Shown here piece after piece: positions 1-7,830 of a stretch of DNA of 64,000 nucleotides. The stretch comes from Halobellus clavatus (GTDB lineage Archaea; Halobacteriota; Halobacteria; Halobacteriales; Haloferacaceae): assembly GCF_900107195.1 (NCBI RefSeq), contig NZ_FNPB01000010.1, positions 62,001 to 126,000 of the forward strand, in the 5' to 3' direction. Made by a program: the position numbers and the translations under genes. The notes under the pieces were generated by a model. The model was not told the DNA's origin. It searched no databases and saw nothing but the letters and a program-made list of their open reading frames with translations. Position 1 is the first letter of the stretch; the number at the start of each line of letters is the position of its first letter.

Positions 1-503
1 TTCCGGGGATGCGCGAGCGGACGGTCGTGTTCAACGGCTTCTCGAAGGCCTACGCCATGACGGGGCTGCGTCTGGGCTACGCGCTCGGCCCCCCGGAAGT
101 GATCGACGGGATGAATCGAATCCACCAGTACACGATGCTGTCGTCGCCGACCACGGCACAGTACGCCGCCATCGAAGCGCTCGAATCCTGTGACGACGCC
201 GTCGCGGAGATGCGAACGGAGTTCGATCGCCGGCGACAGTTCGTCATCTCGCGGTTCAACGAACTCGGGATGGACTGCTTCGAGGCGAAGGGCGCGTTCT
301 ACGTGTTCCCGCAGTGTCCGCCCGGGTGGGAGAACGACGAGGAGTTCGCAGAAGCCCTGATCCGAGAGGAACGCGTCGCACTCGTACCGGGACGGGTCTT
401 CGGGGCCGGCGGAGAGGGCCACCTGCGCGTCTCCTACGCGTCCGGAATGCGTGATCTGAGGACGGCACTCGATCGGATCGAGTCCTTCGTCGAGTCGCGC
501 TGA
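1..503 (+). CDS. PLP-dependent aminotransferase, C-terminal part (partial)
   Basis: The gene enters the window from the left, and the frame is open from base 3 to the TGA at 501-503. The visible part is the C-terminal half of a fold-type I (class I/II) aminotransferase. It has the PLP-lysine segment FNGFSKAYAMTGLRLGY near its start and the small-domain arginine region HLRVSYASG near its end. The same lysine segment occurs in the complete aminotransferase at 30566-31714, so this is probably another aspartate/aromatic-type aminotransferase. Substrate specificity cannot be read from this fragment. The true start lies outside the window. Confidence 0.9.
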   Translation, partial: PGMRERTVVFNGFSKAYAMTGLRLGYALGPPEVIDGMNRIHQYTMLSSPTTAQYAAIEALESCDDAVAEMRTEFDRRRQFVISRFNELGMDCFEAKGAFYVFPQCPPGWENDEEFAEALIREERVALVPGRVFGAGGEGHLRVSYASGMRDLRTALDRIESFVESR

Positions 504-525
504 GGGAGACGTTTCAGTTCACAAA

Positions 526-533
526 GTATTATT
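526..533 (+). promoter_or_regulatory. TATA box for the gene at 560
   Basis: The run gtattatt lies 27-34 bases before the ATG at 560. This spacing fits a leaderless haloarchaeal transcript starting at or next to the start codon. It separates the RecA-like gene from the upstream aminotransferase. Confidence 0.55.
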
Positions 534-559
534 TGGGAGGCCAACCTGAGTGAAAACGA

Positions 560-1342
560 ATGCACGCAGGACGCGGCTCCGACGACGCAGCCGTTGGTGC
601 CACTGTGGGCGTTGCGACGGCCCTCGAGGACCTGAAGTCGCGCGGAAGCGCGCTGCTGGTCGTCGGGTCGGTGCCGGAGACGGAGTACGCACGCGTTTCG
701 GGGTGTATGCTCGGTGACGCCTCCGAAGATCGGCGGCGATTGATCGTCGAACGGGGACGAAGTCCGGACGTTCGCTTCGCTGACATCGATCGCTGGACGC
801 CCGAGTGGACGCGGATCCTTCACTGCGATGTCGACGCCAGAGGGTCGACGGACGTAGACGCCTCGGGAGCAGCGACTCCCGAATTCGGAACCGACGGCCC
901 CGAATCAGGACCGACTGGCCCGTCGTCCGAGGGAATGCCGACGAATGGTCCCAAGCGATCGCTCGACGTCAGGACGTCGGTGTCGGGGTCGGTCACCGAA
1001 CTGGGTATCGAAGTCAGCACCGCAATCGATCAGTTGAACACGATCGCGGGAGGACTCGACCCGGCGGAACTACGAATCGCGTTCGACTGCACCACGTCGC
1101 TCCTCTCGAGGTACGACGAACAGACCGTCTTTCGCTTCCTCCACCTCCTCGCCAACGACGTGCGACGCGTCGAGGCGATGGGCCACGTCAGGCTCCAGAA
1201 GCCGTACGACGCGGAGATCGTCAGGCTGCTAGAACCGCTCTTCGACGCGGTCGTCGAACTGCGTCTCGAGGGGACGGTGACGCAGCAGCGATGGCACTTC
1301 CGCGACGCGGGGGTGACCTCGGAGTGGCTGTCGATCGACTGA
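560..1342 (+). CDS. RecA-like/HTR-like haloarchaeal protein of unknown function, paired with a CHAT protease
   Basis: A 260-residue acidic soluble protein. Its N-terminal third has the layout of a degenerate RecA/KaiC-like nucleotide-binding fold: a strand (ALLVVGSVPET) where a Walker A loop would sit, without the canonical GxxxxGK[ST]. A low-complexity, Gly/Ser/Pro/Asp-rich linker follows (about residues 95-135). The C-terminal part, including LRIAFDCTTSLLSRYDEQTVFRFLHLL, resembles the Walker B and following helix of such proteins. I recall similar haloarchaeal proteins labelled HTR-like or DUF7504. It lies 57 bases upstream of the CHAT protease gene on the same strand, and each gene has its own TATA box. 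A sensor or partner role for the protease is inference. Confidence 0.75.
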   Translation: MHAGRGSDDAAVGATVGVATALEDLKSRGSALLVVGSVPETEYARVSGCMLGDASEDRRRLIVERGRSPDVRFADIDRWTPEWTRILHCDVDARGSTDVDASGAATPEFGTDGPESGPTGPSSEGMPTNGPKRSLDVRTSVSGSVTELGIEVSTAIDQLNTIAGGLDPAELRIAFDCTTSLLSRYDEQTVFRFLHLLANDVRRVEAMGHVRLQKPYDAEIVRLLEPLFDAVVELRLEGTVTQQRWHFRDAGVTSEWLSID

Positions 1343-1370
1343 CTGCGGCGAGCACACCGACCAGTACGTT

Positions 1371-1378
1371 TTTTATTA
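1371..1378 (+). promoter_or_regulatory. TATA box for the CHAT protease gene
   Basis: ttttatta sits 22-29 bases before the ATG at 1400, right after the stop of the upstream gene. The protease can therefore be transcribed on its own as a leaderless message. Confidence 0.6.
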
Positions 1379-1399
1379 TGTGCGTGAATCCGTAACACG

Positions 1400-3613
1400 A
1401 TGGAACGCTTCGATCGCCGTGAGCACTCGGCTTCCGACCCGATCCCGGCGACCGGGGACGATCACCTCCAGATCGAGTTCGAGACGCTCCCGGATCGAAG
1501 CGGAGTCGTCGTCTCCGACCCGATCGAACGGAGCCAGTTCGCGCTTTCGACGCCCGGACCGGGCCGCATTCGACAGGCCGATCCGACGGCGTTCCAGTTC
1601 CCCGCCGACGCCGCGGTGAGCCTGCGGACCGACCAACTCGACCTCGAAACTGCTGTCTCCGTCTGTGTTCGCGACGGCGACGGCCAGATGCTGGCCCAGA
1701 CCGAACACTTCGCAGACCAGACGTTCCCCGAGGGTCGATACAGCATCGAACTCTTCGCGCCGATCAAACTCTACCTCCGGGTCGACTCCTCGCTTCGGGT
1801 CGTCTCGGACGCGATGCAAACCAGACTCGAGTTCGGTGACGACACCGACGTGCTCGTGGGCGCGCGTTCGCACCACAAACGCCCCGCAGCGACGATCCAG
1901 ACCACCGATCGACCGCGGGACGCGATGCGTGCGGTCTCGCTCCTCGGGTCAGCCCTGAAGACGACCAGCGTCGAGCGCTCGTACCCGTCGCTGCGTGGCC
2001 ACCCGCCGTCGATCGAGCGCGGGGCGACGTTCGACGCGCCCGACGGACTCGAACCGCCGGAGACGGGCGTCTCGATCGTTCTGCCGGAGACCCGACGGCA
2101 CACGTACGTGGCCGCACCGCTCGCGTACTACCTCGGGGCCGAGGTCGTCCCCGGTGAGGCGGCACGGATCGTCACCGACGACGGCTTCGAATACGATCTC
2201 GATGGTCCGACCGGGTTCGAAGAGACAGTGTCTCGCGTGCTGAAGCAGACGTTCTTCCTCGATTGTCTTACCAGGACGGAGGGCTACTACGAGGTCGACC
2301 TCCACGAGCGAGCGGCGCTGGAATCGGATCTGGGACTGGACTTCGGCGACCTCTACGGCCGCTCGCTCGGCGCACAACTCGATGCGTACCTCGACGTGCC
2401 GTACGAGCTGGTCGAACCGCACGTTCCCGAGTGGAAGCTCACCACCCACGTCGCTCCGACCGGGTCGAATATCGAACTGTTGCCGTTCGTCGCTAACGAT
2501 CTCGCCGTTGTCCGGACGCCGGAGCGCAACCCCAGCGATGGATCGGCCGTGCAGACGGACGCGGTGAACGAGTTCCTCCGCGGGGCATCGACACCGGTAC
2601 CGGCGGGCCCGACACCGTCCGGCGACGACTTCACCCGGAGCGTCGGCACCCGGAGCCGAAGCCGGAGCCAGAGTGTCGGCTCGGGCGAGCGCACCGACGC
2701 ACAGCAGACATACGTCAGGCCACCAGACTCCGACTCGCTCGAACAGTCGTGGGTCGGCGACGGGATCCCGATCGGCGCGAGCAAGGCCTCGCTTCAGGCG
2801 TACCGGAATCGGCTCGACAGAGAACCGATCGAGGGCGACATCGGCATCACCGTGGTCTGTAACGACCCGCGGATGGCCGAGGAGCGAGACGCCGTCGAGT
2901 CGGTGTACGGTTCCCGGGAGGAACTGCCGTTCGACGTGCGGACGCACTACGAACTCTCCGTCGGGGAACTCAGAGACGTCCTCACGGAGGAGACCGAGTT
3001 CCTGCACTACATCGGCCACATCGACGACGACGGGTTTCAGTGCCCCGACGGCGCACTCGATGTGACCTCAGTGGACTCGATCGGCGTCGACTCGTTCCTC
3101 CTCAACGCGTGCCAGTCGTACGAACAGGGAATGGAGTTGATCGAGCGCGGGGCGATCGCCGGGATCGTCACGCTCAACGACGTGATCAACAGCGGGGCGG
3201 TCGACATTGGACGGGATCTAGCACGCTTGTTGAACTATGGTTTCCCGATCCGAGTATCGTTGGACTTGGCCAAACAGGATAATGTAATCGGTCAAAACTA
3301 TATTCTCGTCGGCGATGGCGGATTTTCCGTCACACAGGTACAGGCATTGCTCCCTAATATGTGCAAGATTGAACGGCAGAATGAAATATATGCCGTAGAG
3401 TACCGGACATATCCATCTGGCGAGTACGAGTTAGGGAGTCTCGTGGTCCCCTATATCCCCGGAAACGAAACGTACTATCTCTCTTCAGGGACTGCTACAG
3501 TGTTTGATTTGTCACGGTCCGAACTCGAGGATTTCCTCTCGTTAGAGAACATACCGGTGATGGTCGACAGTTCGTTACAGTGGAGCGACGAACTCTGTAT
3601 CGACTCGATTTAA
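1400..3613 (+). CDS. CHAT-domain (caspase-like) protease, large haloarchaeal form
   Basis: A 737-residue protein. The C-terminal region has the signature of the CHAT clade of caspase-like cysteine peptidases. His540 lies in EFLHYIGHID after a hydrophobic strand. Cys571 lies in FLLNACQSYEQG, followed by RGAIAGIVTL, the usual strand-helix after the nucleophile. The 31-residue spacing fits the family. Residues 1-400 form an acidic N-terminal region I cannot assign, and residues 400-460 are a low-complexity Ser/Arg/Gly linker. There is no signal peptide or membrane segment, so it should be cytoplasmic. Neighbours are the RecA-like gene upstream and a 47-residue peptide gene that ends one base beyond its stop on the opposite strand. 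From about base 3205 the composition drops visibly below that of the rest of the gene. The substrate is unknown. Confidence 0.85.
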   Translation: MERFDRREHSASDPIPATGDDHLQIEFETLPDRSGVVVSDPIERSQFALSTPGPGRIRQADPTAFQFPADAAVSLRTDQLDLETAVSVCVRDGDGQMLAQTEHFADQTFPEGRYSIELFAPIKLYLRVDSSLRVVSDAMQTRLEFGDDTDVLVGARSHHKRPAATIQTTDRPRDAMRAVSLLGSALKTTSVERSYPSLRGHPPSIERGATFDAPDGLEPPETGVSIVLPETRRHTYVAAPLAYYLGAEVVPGEAARIVTDDGFEYDLDGPTGFEETVSRVLKQTFFLDCLTRTEGYYEVDLHERAALESDLGLDFGDLYGRSLGAQLDAYLDVPYELVEPHVPEWKLTTHVAPTGSNIELLPFVANDLAVVRTPERNPSDGSAVQTDAVNEFLRGASTPVPAGPTPSGDDFTRSVGTRSRSRSQSVGSGERTDAQQTYVRPPDSDSLEQSWVGDGIPIGASKASLQAYRNRLDREPIEGDIGITVVCNDPRMAEERDAVESVYGSREELPFDVRTHYELSVGELRDVLTEETEFLHYIGHIDDDGFQCPDGALDVTSVDSIGVDSFLLNACQSYEQGMELIERGAIAGIVTLNDVINSGAVDIGRDLARLLNYGFPIRVSLDLAKQDNVIGQNYILVGDGGFSVTQVQALLPNMCKIERQNEIYAVEYRTYPSGEYELGSLVVPYIPGNETYYLSSGTATVFDLSRSELEDFLSLENIPVMVDSSLQWSDELCIDSI

Positions 3614-3614
3614 T

Positions 3615-3758
3615 CTAAGGCCCAGAGATCGCGCCGTGATTTCCGGCAGCGACCGTCCCCGCCTGCGAGAGCAGGAGGAGCGCGGTGAACAGGACGCCCA
3701 TCGCACGGGGGTGATTGGACAGGTACTCCGCCACAGCGTTGGTGTCATCTTCGGACAT
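3615..3758 (-). CDS. 47-residue single-pass membrane or secreted peptide of the CHAT unit
   Basis: I start this gene at the ATG at 3756-3758, in frame below an upstream ATG at 3803, because a TATA-like tcttattaaa lies 23-32 bases before it. The product has a short acidic head (MSEDDTNAVAEYLSNHPRAM), one hydrophobic stretch (GVLFTALLLLSQAGTVAA) and the tail GNHGAISGP. The hydrophobic part ends in an Ala-x-Ala-like pattern, so it could be a membrane anchor or a signal peptide releasing a 9-residue peptide. I recall haloarchaeal peptides of this form (DUF7503) beside RecA-like/CHAT genes. It converges on the protease gene with a single base between the stop codons. Confidence 0.7.
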   Translation of the reverse strand: MSEDDTNAVAEYLSNHPRAMGVLFTALLLLSQAGTVAAGNHGAISGP

Positions 3759-3780
3759 GACGATTGGTACATAGCGTCGA

Positions 3781-3790
3781 TTTAATAAGA
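3781..3790 (-). promoter_or_regulatory. TATA box for the small peptide gene
   Basis: On the minus strand tcttattaaa lies 23-32 bases upstream of the ATG at 3758, in an AT-rich pocket. Its position supports the shorter start and a leaderless message. Confidence 0.5.
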
Positions 3791-3801
3791 ATTTTTCTGA
3801 C

Positions 3802-3840
3802 ACTTTCTGATATAATATAACTTTATTTTAAACAGAAAGT
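3802..3840. repeat. Inverted repeat in AT-rich spacer upstream of the peptide gene
   Basis: The arms actttctg (3802-3809) and cagaaagt (3833-3840) are perfect inverted copies separated by 23 AT-rich bases. The structure lies between the response regulator gene and the peptide gene, both read leftward. It could be a terminator for the former or an operator for the latter. Confidence 0.5.
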
Positions 3841-3943
3841 AGCCTCACAAAAAGTGGGACGGCGACGAGATGCGCTCTCGGGGCTAGCGCTCCGTTCACT
3901 GGAGAAAATTCGAATAGAACTGTTCAGCTCAGCTGATAGGTCG

Positions 3944-4543
3944 TTACTTCGAGGAGATATCTTCGCTGTCGGCGGCCTGATCGATGTCGCGGTACATTCC
4001 GGCGAACTCGTCGCCTCCGCCGAACTGACCGAGCGTCTCGTCGAGTTCACCTCGAAGCTCTGCGACGCGTTCAGAGAGTTCTTGGTACTCCTCGTTGTTC
4101 TCGAGCGAGACGGAGTCCTTCTCCGATTCGAGGAGGGCTTTTTTCGAGGCCAGTGAGAACAGCTCTTGGATTCCTTCGTCGTAGGTATCCCGCAGGAGGA
4201 GGTTCTCGGCGGTCTCTTTGAGCGCGTCGCGAGAGACGGGTTTGACGAGGTAGTCGTCGAACCCCATCTCGACGATGTCGTAGTCGGGTTCGACGGCGGT
4301 GACCATCGCGACGCGGCAGTCGACGCCGCGCTCGCGAATCGCCTCGAGCGCCTCGTCACCGGAGAGATCCGGCATCCGCCGGTCGAGGAGGGCTACGTCG
4401 ACTTCGTCGTCGAGTTTCTCGAGTGCCTCACGACCGCCGTAGGCGACTCTGACGCGATAGTCGTCTCGCAGCCACGTTGCATACAGGTCAGCGAGATCCG
4501 GTTCGTCTTCGACGACGAGGACCAGTGGCGGGTCAGCACTCAT
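3944..4543 (-). CDS. Response regulator with HalX-type C-terminal domain
   Basis: A 199-residue two-component receiver protein. The receiver domain (about residues 1-125) has the acidic pair in VVEDEPD, the phospho-accepting Asp in DVALLDRRMPD, the T/S switch in VAMVTAVEPD and the Lys in DDYLVKPVS. The C-terminal part (about residues 130-175) is the helical HalX-like domain of haloarchaeal regulators, with a predicted coiled coil in the Glu/Leu-rich stretch. There is no recognisable DNA-binding domain and no adjacent sensor kinase, so its partner is unknown. The ATG at 4543 starts the receiver fold directly. An 8-bp-arm palindrome sits 12 bases upstream of that start. Confidence 0.92.
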   Translation of the reverse strand: MSADPPLVLVVEDEPDLADLYATWLRDDYRVRVAYGGREALEKLDDEVDVALLDRRMPDLSGDEALEAIRERGVDCRVAMVTAVEPDYDIVEMGFDDYLVKPVSRDALKETAENLLLRDTYDEGIQELFSLASKKALLESEKDSVSLENNEEYQELSERVAELRGELDETLGQFGGGDEFAGMYRDIDQAADSEDISSK

Positions 4544-4554
4544 TGGTAGATTCG

Positions 4555-4573
4555 CGGTGTTTCTGAAACACCG
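4555..4573. promoter_or_regulatory. Palindromic operator candidate before the response regulator
   Basis: cggtgttt (4555-4562) and aaacaccg (4566-4573) are perfect inverted arms around a 3-base spacer. It lies between a TATA-like element (attgtatc on the minus strand, about 4573-4580) and the ATG at 4543, so it would cover the transcription start. Placement fits a repressor site; the binder is unknown. Confidence 0.5.
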
Positions 4574-4655
4574 ATACAATGTGATTGAACTCCGTGGGCA
4601 TATCAATATATCCCTTATGCGATGTGATCCCACACGGGTCCGGATCGGCTGCCTC

Positions 4656-4736
4656 ATACTGTCGGACAGAACTATGTGAAAATCATCGGCACCTCGTGGG
4701 TGCCAAAATGATTCACGAACTTCTGTCCGACAGTAT
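4656..4736. repeat. 81-bp palindromic (MITE-like) element abutting guaB
   Basis: The ends are perfect 16-base inverted copies: atactgtcggacagaa at 4656-4671 and its complement at 4721-4736. Inside them the strands keep partial complementarity and close on a central hairpin, ggcacc (4688-4693) and ggtgcc (4699-4704). The right end touches the guaB stop codon, sharing one base. No reading frame is inside. It looks like a non-autonomous terminal-inverted-repeat element or relic and could now act as a terminator for guaB. I see no clear target duplication. Confidence 0.6.
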
Positions 4737-6235
4737 CAGTTCCCGTCGGGGCTGTAGTTCGGCGCTTCGTCGGTGATCATCACGTCGTGCGGGTGGCCCT
4801 CGGTCTGGCCCGCGCTCGAAACGCGGACGAACTCCGCGCGCTCTTTGAAGCCCGGAATCGTTTCTGCGCCGACGTAGCCCATCCCCGAGCGCATCCCGCC
4901 GACGAGCTGGTGGAGCTCCGAGGCCAGGGTACCCTTGTAAGGCGTCGCGGCCTCGACGCCTTCGGGGACGAACTCCTCGTCTTCGGCATCCTCTTTGAGG
5001 TACCGCTCGCCGCCGCCGGACTTCATCGCGCCGACCGAGCCCATTCCGCGGTACTGCTTGTACTTCTTCCCGTTCATCGTGATGACGCGGCCCGGTGCCT
5101 CGTCGGTGCCGGCGAAGTACGACCCCAGCATCACGGCGTCTGCACCGGCAGCGATCGCTTTGATCGCGTCACCGGAGTACCGAATGCCTCCGTCCGCGAT
5201 TACGGGCACGCCCTCCGGCGCGGCGACGTCGGCGACCTCCGCGATGGCCGTGATCTGCGGCATCCCTGCCCCGGAGACGACGCGGGTGGTGCAGATCGAA
5301 CCGGGACCGATGCCGACTTTCAGGCCGTCTGCGAAGTCGACGGCGGCCTCCGCCGCCTCGCGCGTACCGACGTTGCCGACGACGACGTCCGCACTGACGG
5401 ACTCCTTAATCTCGCGGGCGCTGTCGAGGACGTTGAGGTTGTGCGCGTGGGCGCAATCGATGAAGATCACGTCTGCGCCCGCTTCGTCGGCCGCAGCGGC
5501 GCGTTCGTCGTCGAATGGCCCGACGGCGGCCCCGACGCGGAGGCGTCCGTCGTCGTCGCGGGCGGCGTTCTCGTGCTCGCGTCGCTGGAGGATACCCTGC
5601 ATCGTGACGAGTCCCACGAGTCGCTCGTCGTCGTCCACGATGGGGACGCGCTCGATCTTGTGGTCATACATCAGTTCGAGCGCGTCGCGCGCGACCACGT
5701 CGCGATCCGCGGTGATGACCTCGTCGGTCATCGCTTCTCTGACCTCGTCGAACTCACCGACCTCGAGGTACGGGCGGATGTCGGTGCCGGAGATAATGCC
5801 CAGGACGGTGTCGTCTTCGGCAACGACGGGTGCCCCCGAGATCCCCTCGCGCTCCATCATTTTGTCAACCTCACGGACCGTCTGGTCAGGCCGGGCGGTC
5901 ACCACGTCCTCGCGACGAATGACCAGTTCGTCCGCACGCTTGACGCGCTCGATCTCGGTGACCATCTGGTCGGTGTTCATATTCTGGTGGAGGACGCCGA
6001 GTCCGCCCTCGCGTGCCATCCCGATGGCCATCGCGCTCTCGGTGACGGTGTCCATCGCCGCCGAGAGGATCGGGATGTTGAGTTCGACGGTCTTCGAGAC
6101 GCGCGTGGAGACGTCGGCGGCGTCGGGTTCGACCCGACTCTCCATCGGTCGAAGCAGCACGTCGTCGAACGTCAGCGCTTCCGGTACCTGGAGTTTCTCC
6201 GAGAATGAACCGCGTTCGGAAACGTCGTTCGCCAT
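4736..6235 (-). CDS. guaB: IMP dehydrogenase
   Basis: A 499-residue enzyme oxidising IMP to XMP with NAD, the committed step of guanine nucleotide synthesis. The barrel starts with [10 protein letters not shown]. Two CBS domains are inserted at about residues 95-215, with the first including [19 protein letters not shown]. The catalytic cysteine loop is [15 protein letters not shown]. The flap and mononucleotide site appear as [13 protein letters not shown]. Length matches the family. The start is the ATG at 6235 (MANDVSERG); an in-frame ATG 36 codons upstream would add unrelated sequence. The 3' end touches the palindromic element at 4656-4736, and the stop codon TGA uses its terminal base. 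Confidence 0.97.
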   Translation of the reverse strand: MANDVSERGSFSEKLQVPEALTFDDVLLRPMESRVEPDAADVSTRVSKTVELNIPILSAAMDTVTESAMAIGMAREGGLGVLHQNMNTDQMVTEIERVKRADELVIRREDVVTARPDQTVREVDKMMEREGISGAPVVAEDDTVLGIISGTDIRPYLEVGEFDEVREAMTDEVITADRDVVARDALELMYDHKIERVPIVDDDERLVGLVTMQGILQRREHENAARDDDGRLRVGAAVGPFDDERAAAADEAGADVIFIDCAHAHNLNVLDSAREIKESVSADVVVGNVGTREAAEAAVDFADGLKVGIGPGSICTTRVVSGAGMPQITAIAEVADVAAPEGVPVIADGGIRYSGDAIKAIAAGADAVMLGSYFAGTDEAPGRVITMNGKKYKQYRGMGSVGAMKSGGGERYLKEDAEDEEFVPEGVEAATPYKGTLASELHQLVGGMRSGMGYVGAETIPGFKERAEFVRVSSAGQTEGHPHDVMITDEAPNYSPDGN

Positions 6236-6600
6236 ATAAACGGTCCGCAGGCGACCGACAAAAACGTTGTGAGATGCCAGGGGCGTGCAGATCGTTGCCA
6301 CGTGTGTGAGCGAAATATGCACGCCTGTGGATAAGGCGTTCACAGTGCGGGGGGAATGCTCGCAGTCGCTGTCGCGGGGACGCAGCTCGGTTCACCCGTC
6401 GAAGCCCCACTGTCCCACCCAAATGGCGGGAGAACGGCGCAATATCTGCGACGGGGTCCGAGGACGCCGTCGATTCGTCGGGAGTCGGCTGGTATTTTCT
6501 CACAATCGGTAGCTCATCGTGCTCGTTCCTGAAAGAGGCCCAGATCCGTGAGCACACCTCCCACACAACGTTTAATATCCCACTGCGATTATCCTCGTGT
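6236..6600. other. Intergenic region between guaB and the gene at 6601
   Basis: About 365 bases with no convincing gene in any frame. It holds the divergent upstream regions of guaB and of the rightward genes. At its right end gtttaatatcc (about 6567-6577) is a good TATA candidate 24-34 bases before the ATG at 6601. Confidence 0.5.
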
Positions 6601-6813
6601 ATGGACTCCGAGTGTCCCTCTGCATCGCGCATCGCGGGTCAGCCGATCGACCGCTTCGATGCCGCCTTTACATTTACAGCGATGCAGAATTTCAAACGCG
6701 GGAACTGGACGCTCCCCGCGCTCGACTCGCTCGGAGTGCTCGGTCGGGCCCGCGCCGCGTCGGCGTCGGGCTTGCGCCCGTATCGCCGTTTGGCCGATGG
6801 GTACGGCCGCTAG
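6601..6813 (+). CDS. Possible 70-residue protein of unknown function
   Basis: The frame starts at an ATG placed correctly after a TATA-like box and ends 6 bases before the next gene, so it could be the first gene of a two-gene unit. The product (MDSECPSASRIAGQPIDRFD onward) matches nothing I know. It has no membrane segment and becomes Ala/Arg-rich near its end, which weakens the case. The alternative is that this stretch is merely the 5' leader of the following membrane protein gene. Confidence 0.35.
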   Translation: MDSECPSASRIAGQPIDRFDAAFTFTAMQNFKRGNWTLPALDSLGVLGRARAASASGLRPYRRLADGYGR

Positions 6814-6819
6814 TCTCGA

Positions 6820-7770
6820 ATGAGCGTCTCTCGGCACCCAGTCGCGCTCCGACTCGAGCAGCAGGTCGGCGGTGCAACCCGACTCCTGGCGACGGTAATG
6901 GCGTTGCCGCTCATCGACGGGATCTTCCCGGCACTCATCATTGCAGGGACTCTCAACAGTCCGCTCGGGATCGTCGAGACCGGGCTGTTGATCTTCGGTG
7001 GTTCGGCGACCGTCGCAGTCATCCTCGCGGAGATGGATGGCTCCCGTCGTGAGCAGATCACGTCCGTGCTCATCCTCGGCGCGATCCTCCTCCCGATCGC
7101 CGGGCTGGAGGCCCTCTTCGCAGAAACGCTGAAGACGGTGCTGGACTTCCAGGTCTTCCACCGCTTCGCCGGACTGGTGATCCTCGCGGTCGCCGCGAAG
7201 ACGGCGTCTGCGAAGATCGGCGAGTACCTTCCCTCGCCGAGCATCATCATTGGGCTGGGGCTGGTCGCCAGCATCAACATCAGCGGCGCGGCGCTGGTCG
7301 TCAACCCCAACCCCGGGATGATCCTCCGCGCGGTCGCGGCCGCCGGTGTCGGCGTCGGCTTCGCCCTCGCCGTGGCCGTTTTCGCCCCCCGGCTTCGCGG
7401 AGCGGTCGACCTCGACCTCTTCCGCTTCGGGAGTTCGGTCGCACTCGGGATGCTGGCGATCGACGTGTTGGGACTTCTCCCCACGGAAGCGCCCGTGGCA
7501 CTGGGCGTCTTAGGCGTCACGGCGCTGTTCTCGTATGATCCCGGCACCGAGGTCGGACCGGCCCGAGACGACGGGACGGCAGACGACCCCGAAGGTCCGG
7601 CCGAAGCCGACGACAGCGCGGCTCCCGAATCACCGGCTCCCGCGCCGGGAGCGGTCGCCGACGGCGGCGACTGGAACGACGACGAGACGATCGAGAGCGA
7701 CGACGAGGACGGCGGCGACGTCGGATACGGCTACCCCGACTCCGACGGCTCACGCGCTCCGTGGCTCTGA
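6820..7770 (+). CDS. DUF5794-type haloarchaeal membrane protein
   Basis: A 316-residue protein with about seven hydrophobic helices in the first 240 residues, for example LLATVMALPLIDGIFPALII and ASINISGAALVVNPNPGM. A cytoplasmic-looking acidic, low-complexity tail of about 75 residues follows, rich in Asp/Glu/Pro/Ala. The residues PLIDGIFPALI and NPNPGMILRA are typical of the haloarchaeal family I know as DUF5794, whose function is unknown. The start is the ATG at 6820, six bases after the stop of the preceding small frame. It has no partner that hints at a pathway. Confidence 0.85.
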   Translation: MSVSRHPVALRLEQQVGGATRLLATVMALPLIDGIFPALIIAGTLNSPLGIVETGLLIFGGSATVAVILAEMDGSRREQITSVLILGAILLPIAGLEALFAETLKTVLDFQVFHRFAGLVILAVAAKTASAKIGEYLPSPSIIIGLGLVASINISGAALVVNPNPGMILRAVAAAGVGVGFALAVAVFAPRLRGAVDLDLFRFGSSVALGMLAIDVLGLLPTEAPVALGVLGVTALFSYDPGTEVGPARDDGTADDPEGPAEADDSAAPESPAPAPGAVADGGDWNDDETIESDDEDGGDVGYGYPDSDGSRAPWL

Positions 7771-7830
7771 GCGGTACCCTGCCGCCGACCGCACGACGGA
7801 TTTACCACACTCGGTTCCGTGAGTGGTGGT

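Noticed and set aside
4787-6208. A 473-codon plus-strand frame
   Set aside because: Antisense to guaB, whose CBS domains and catalytic loop are intact. No independent start signal.
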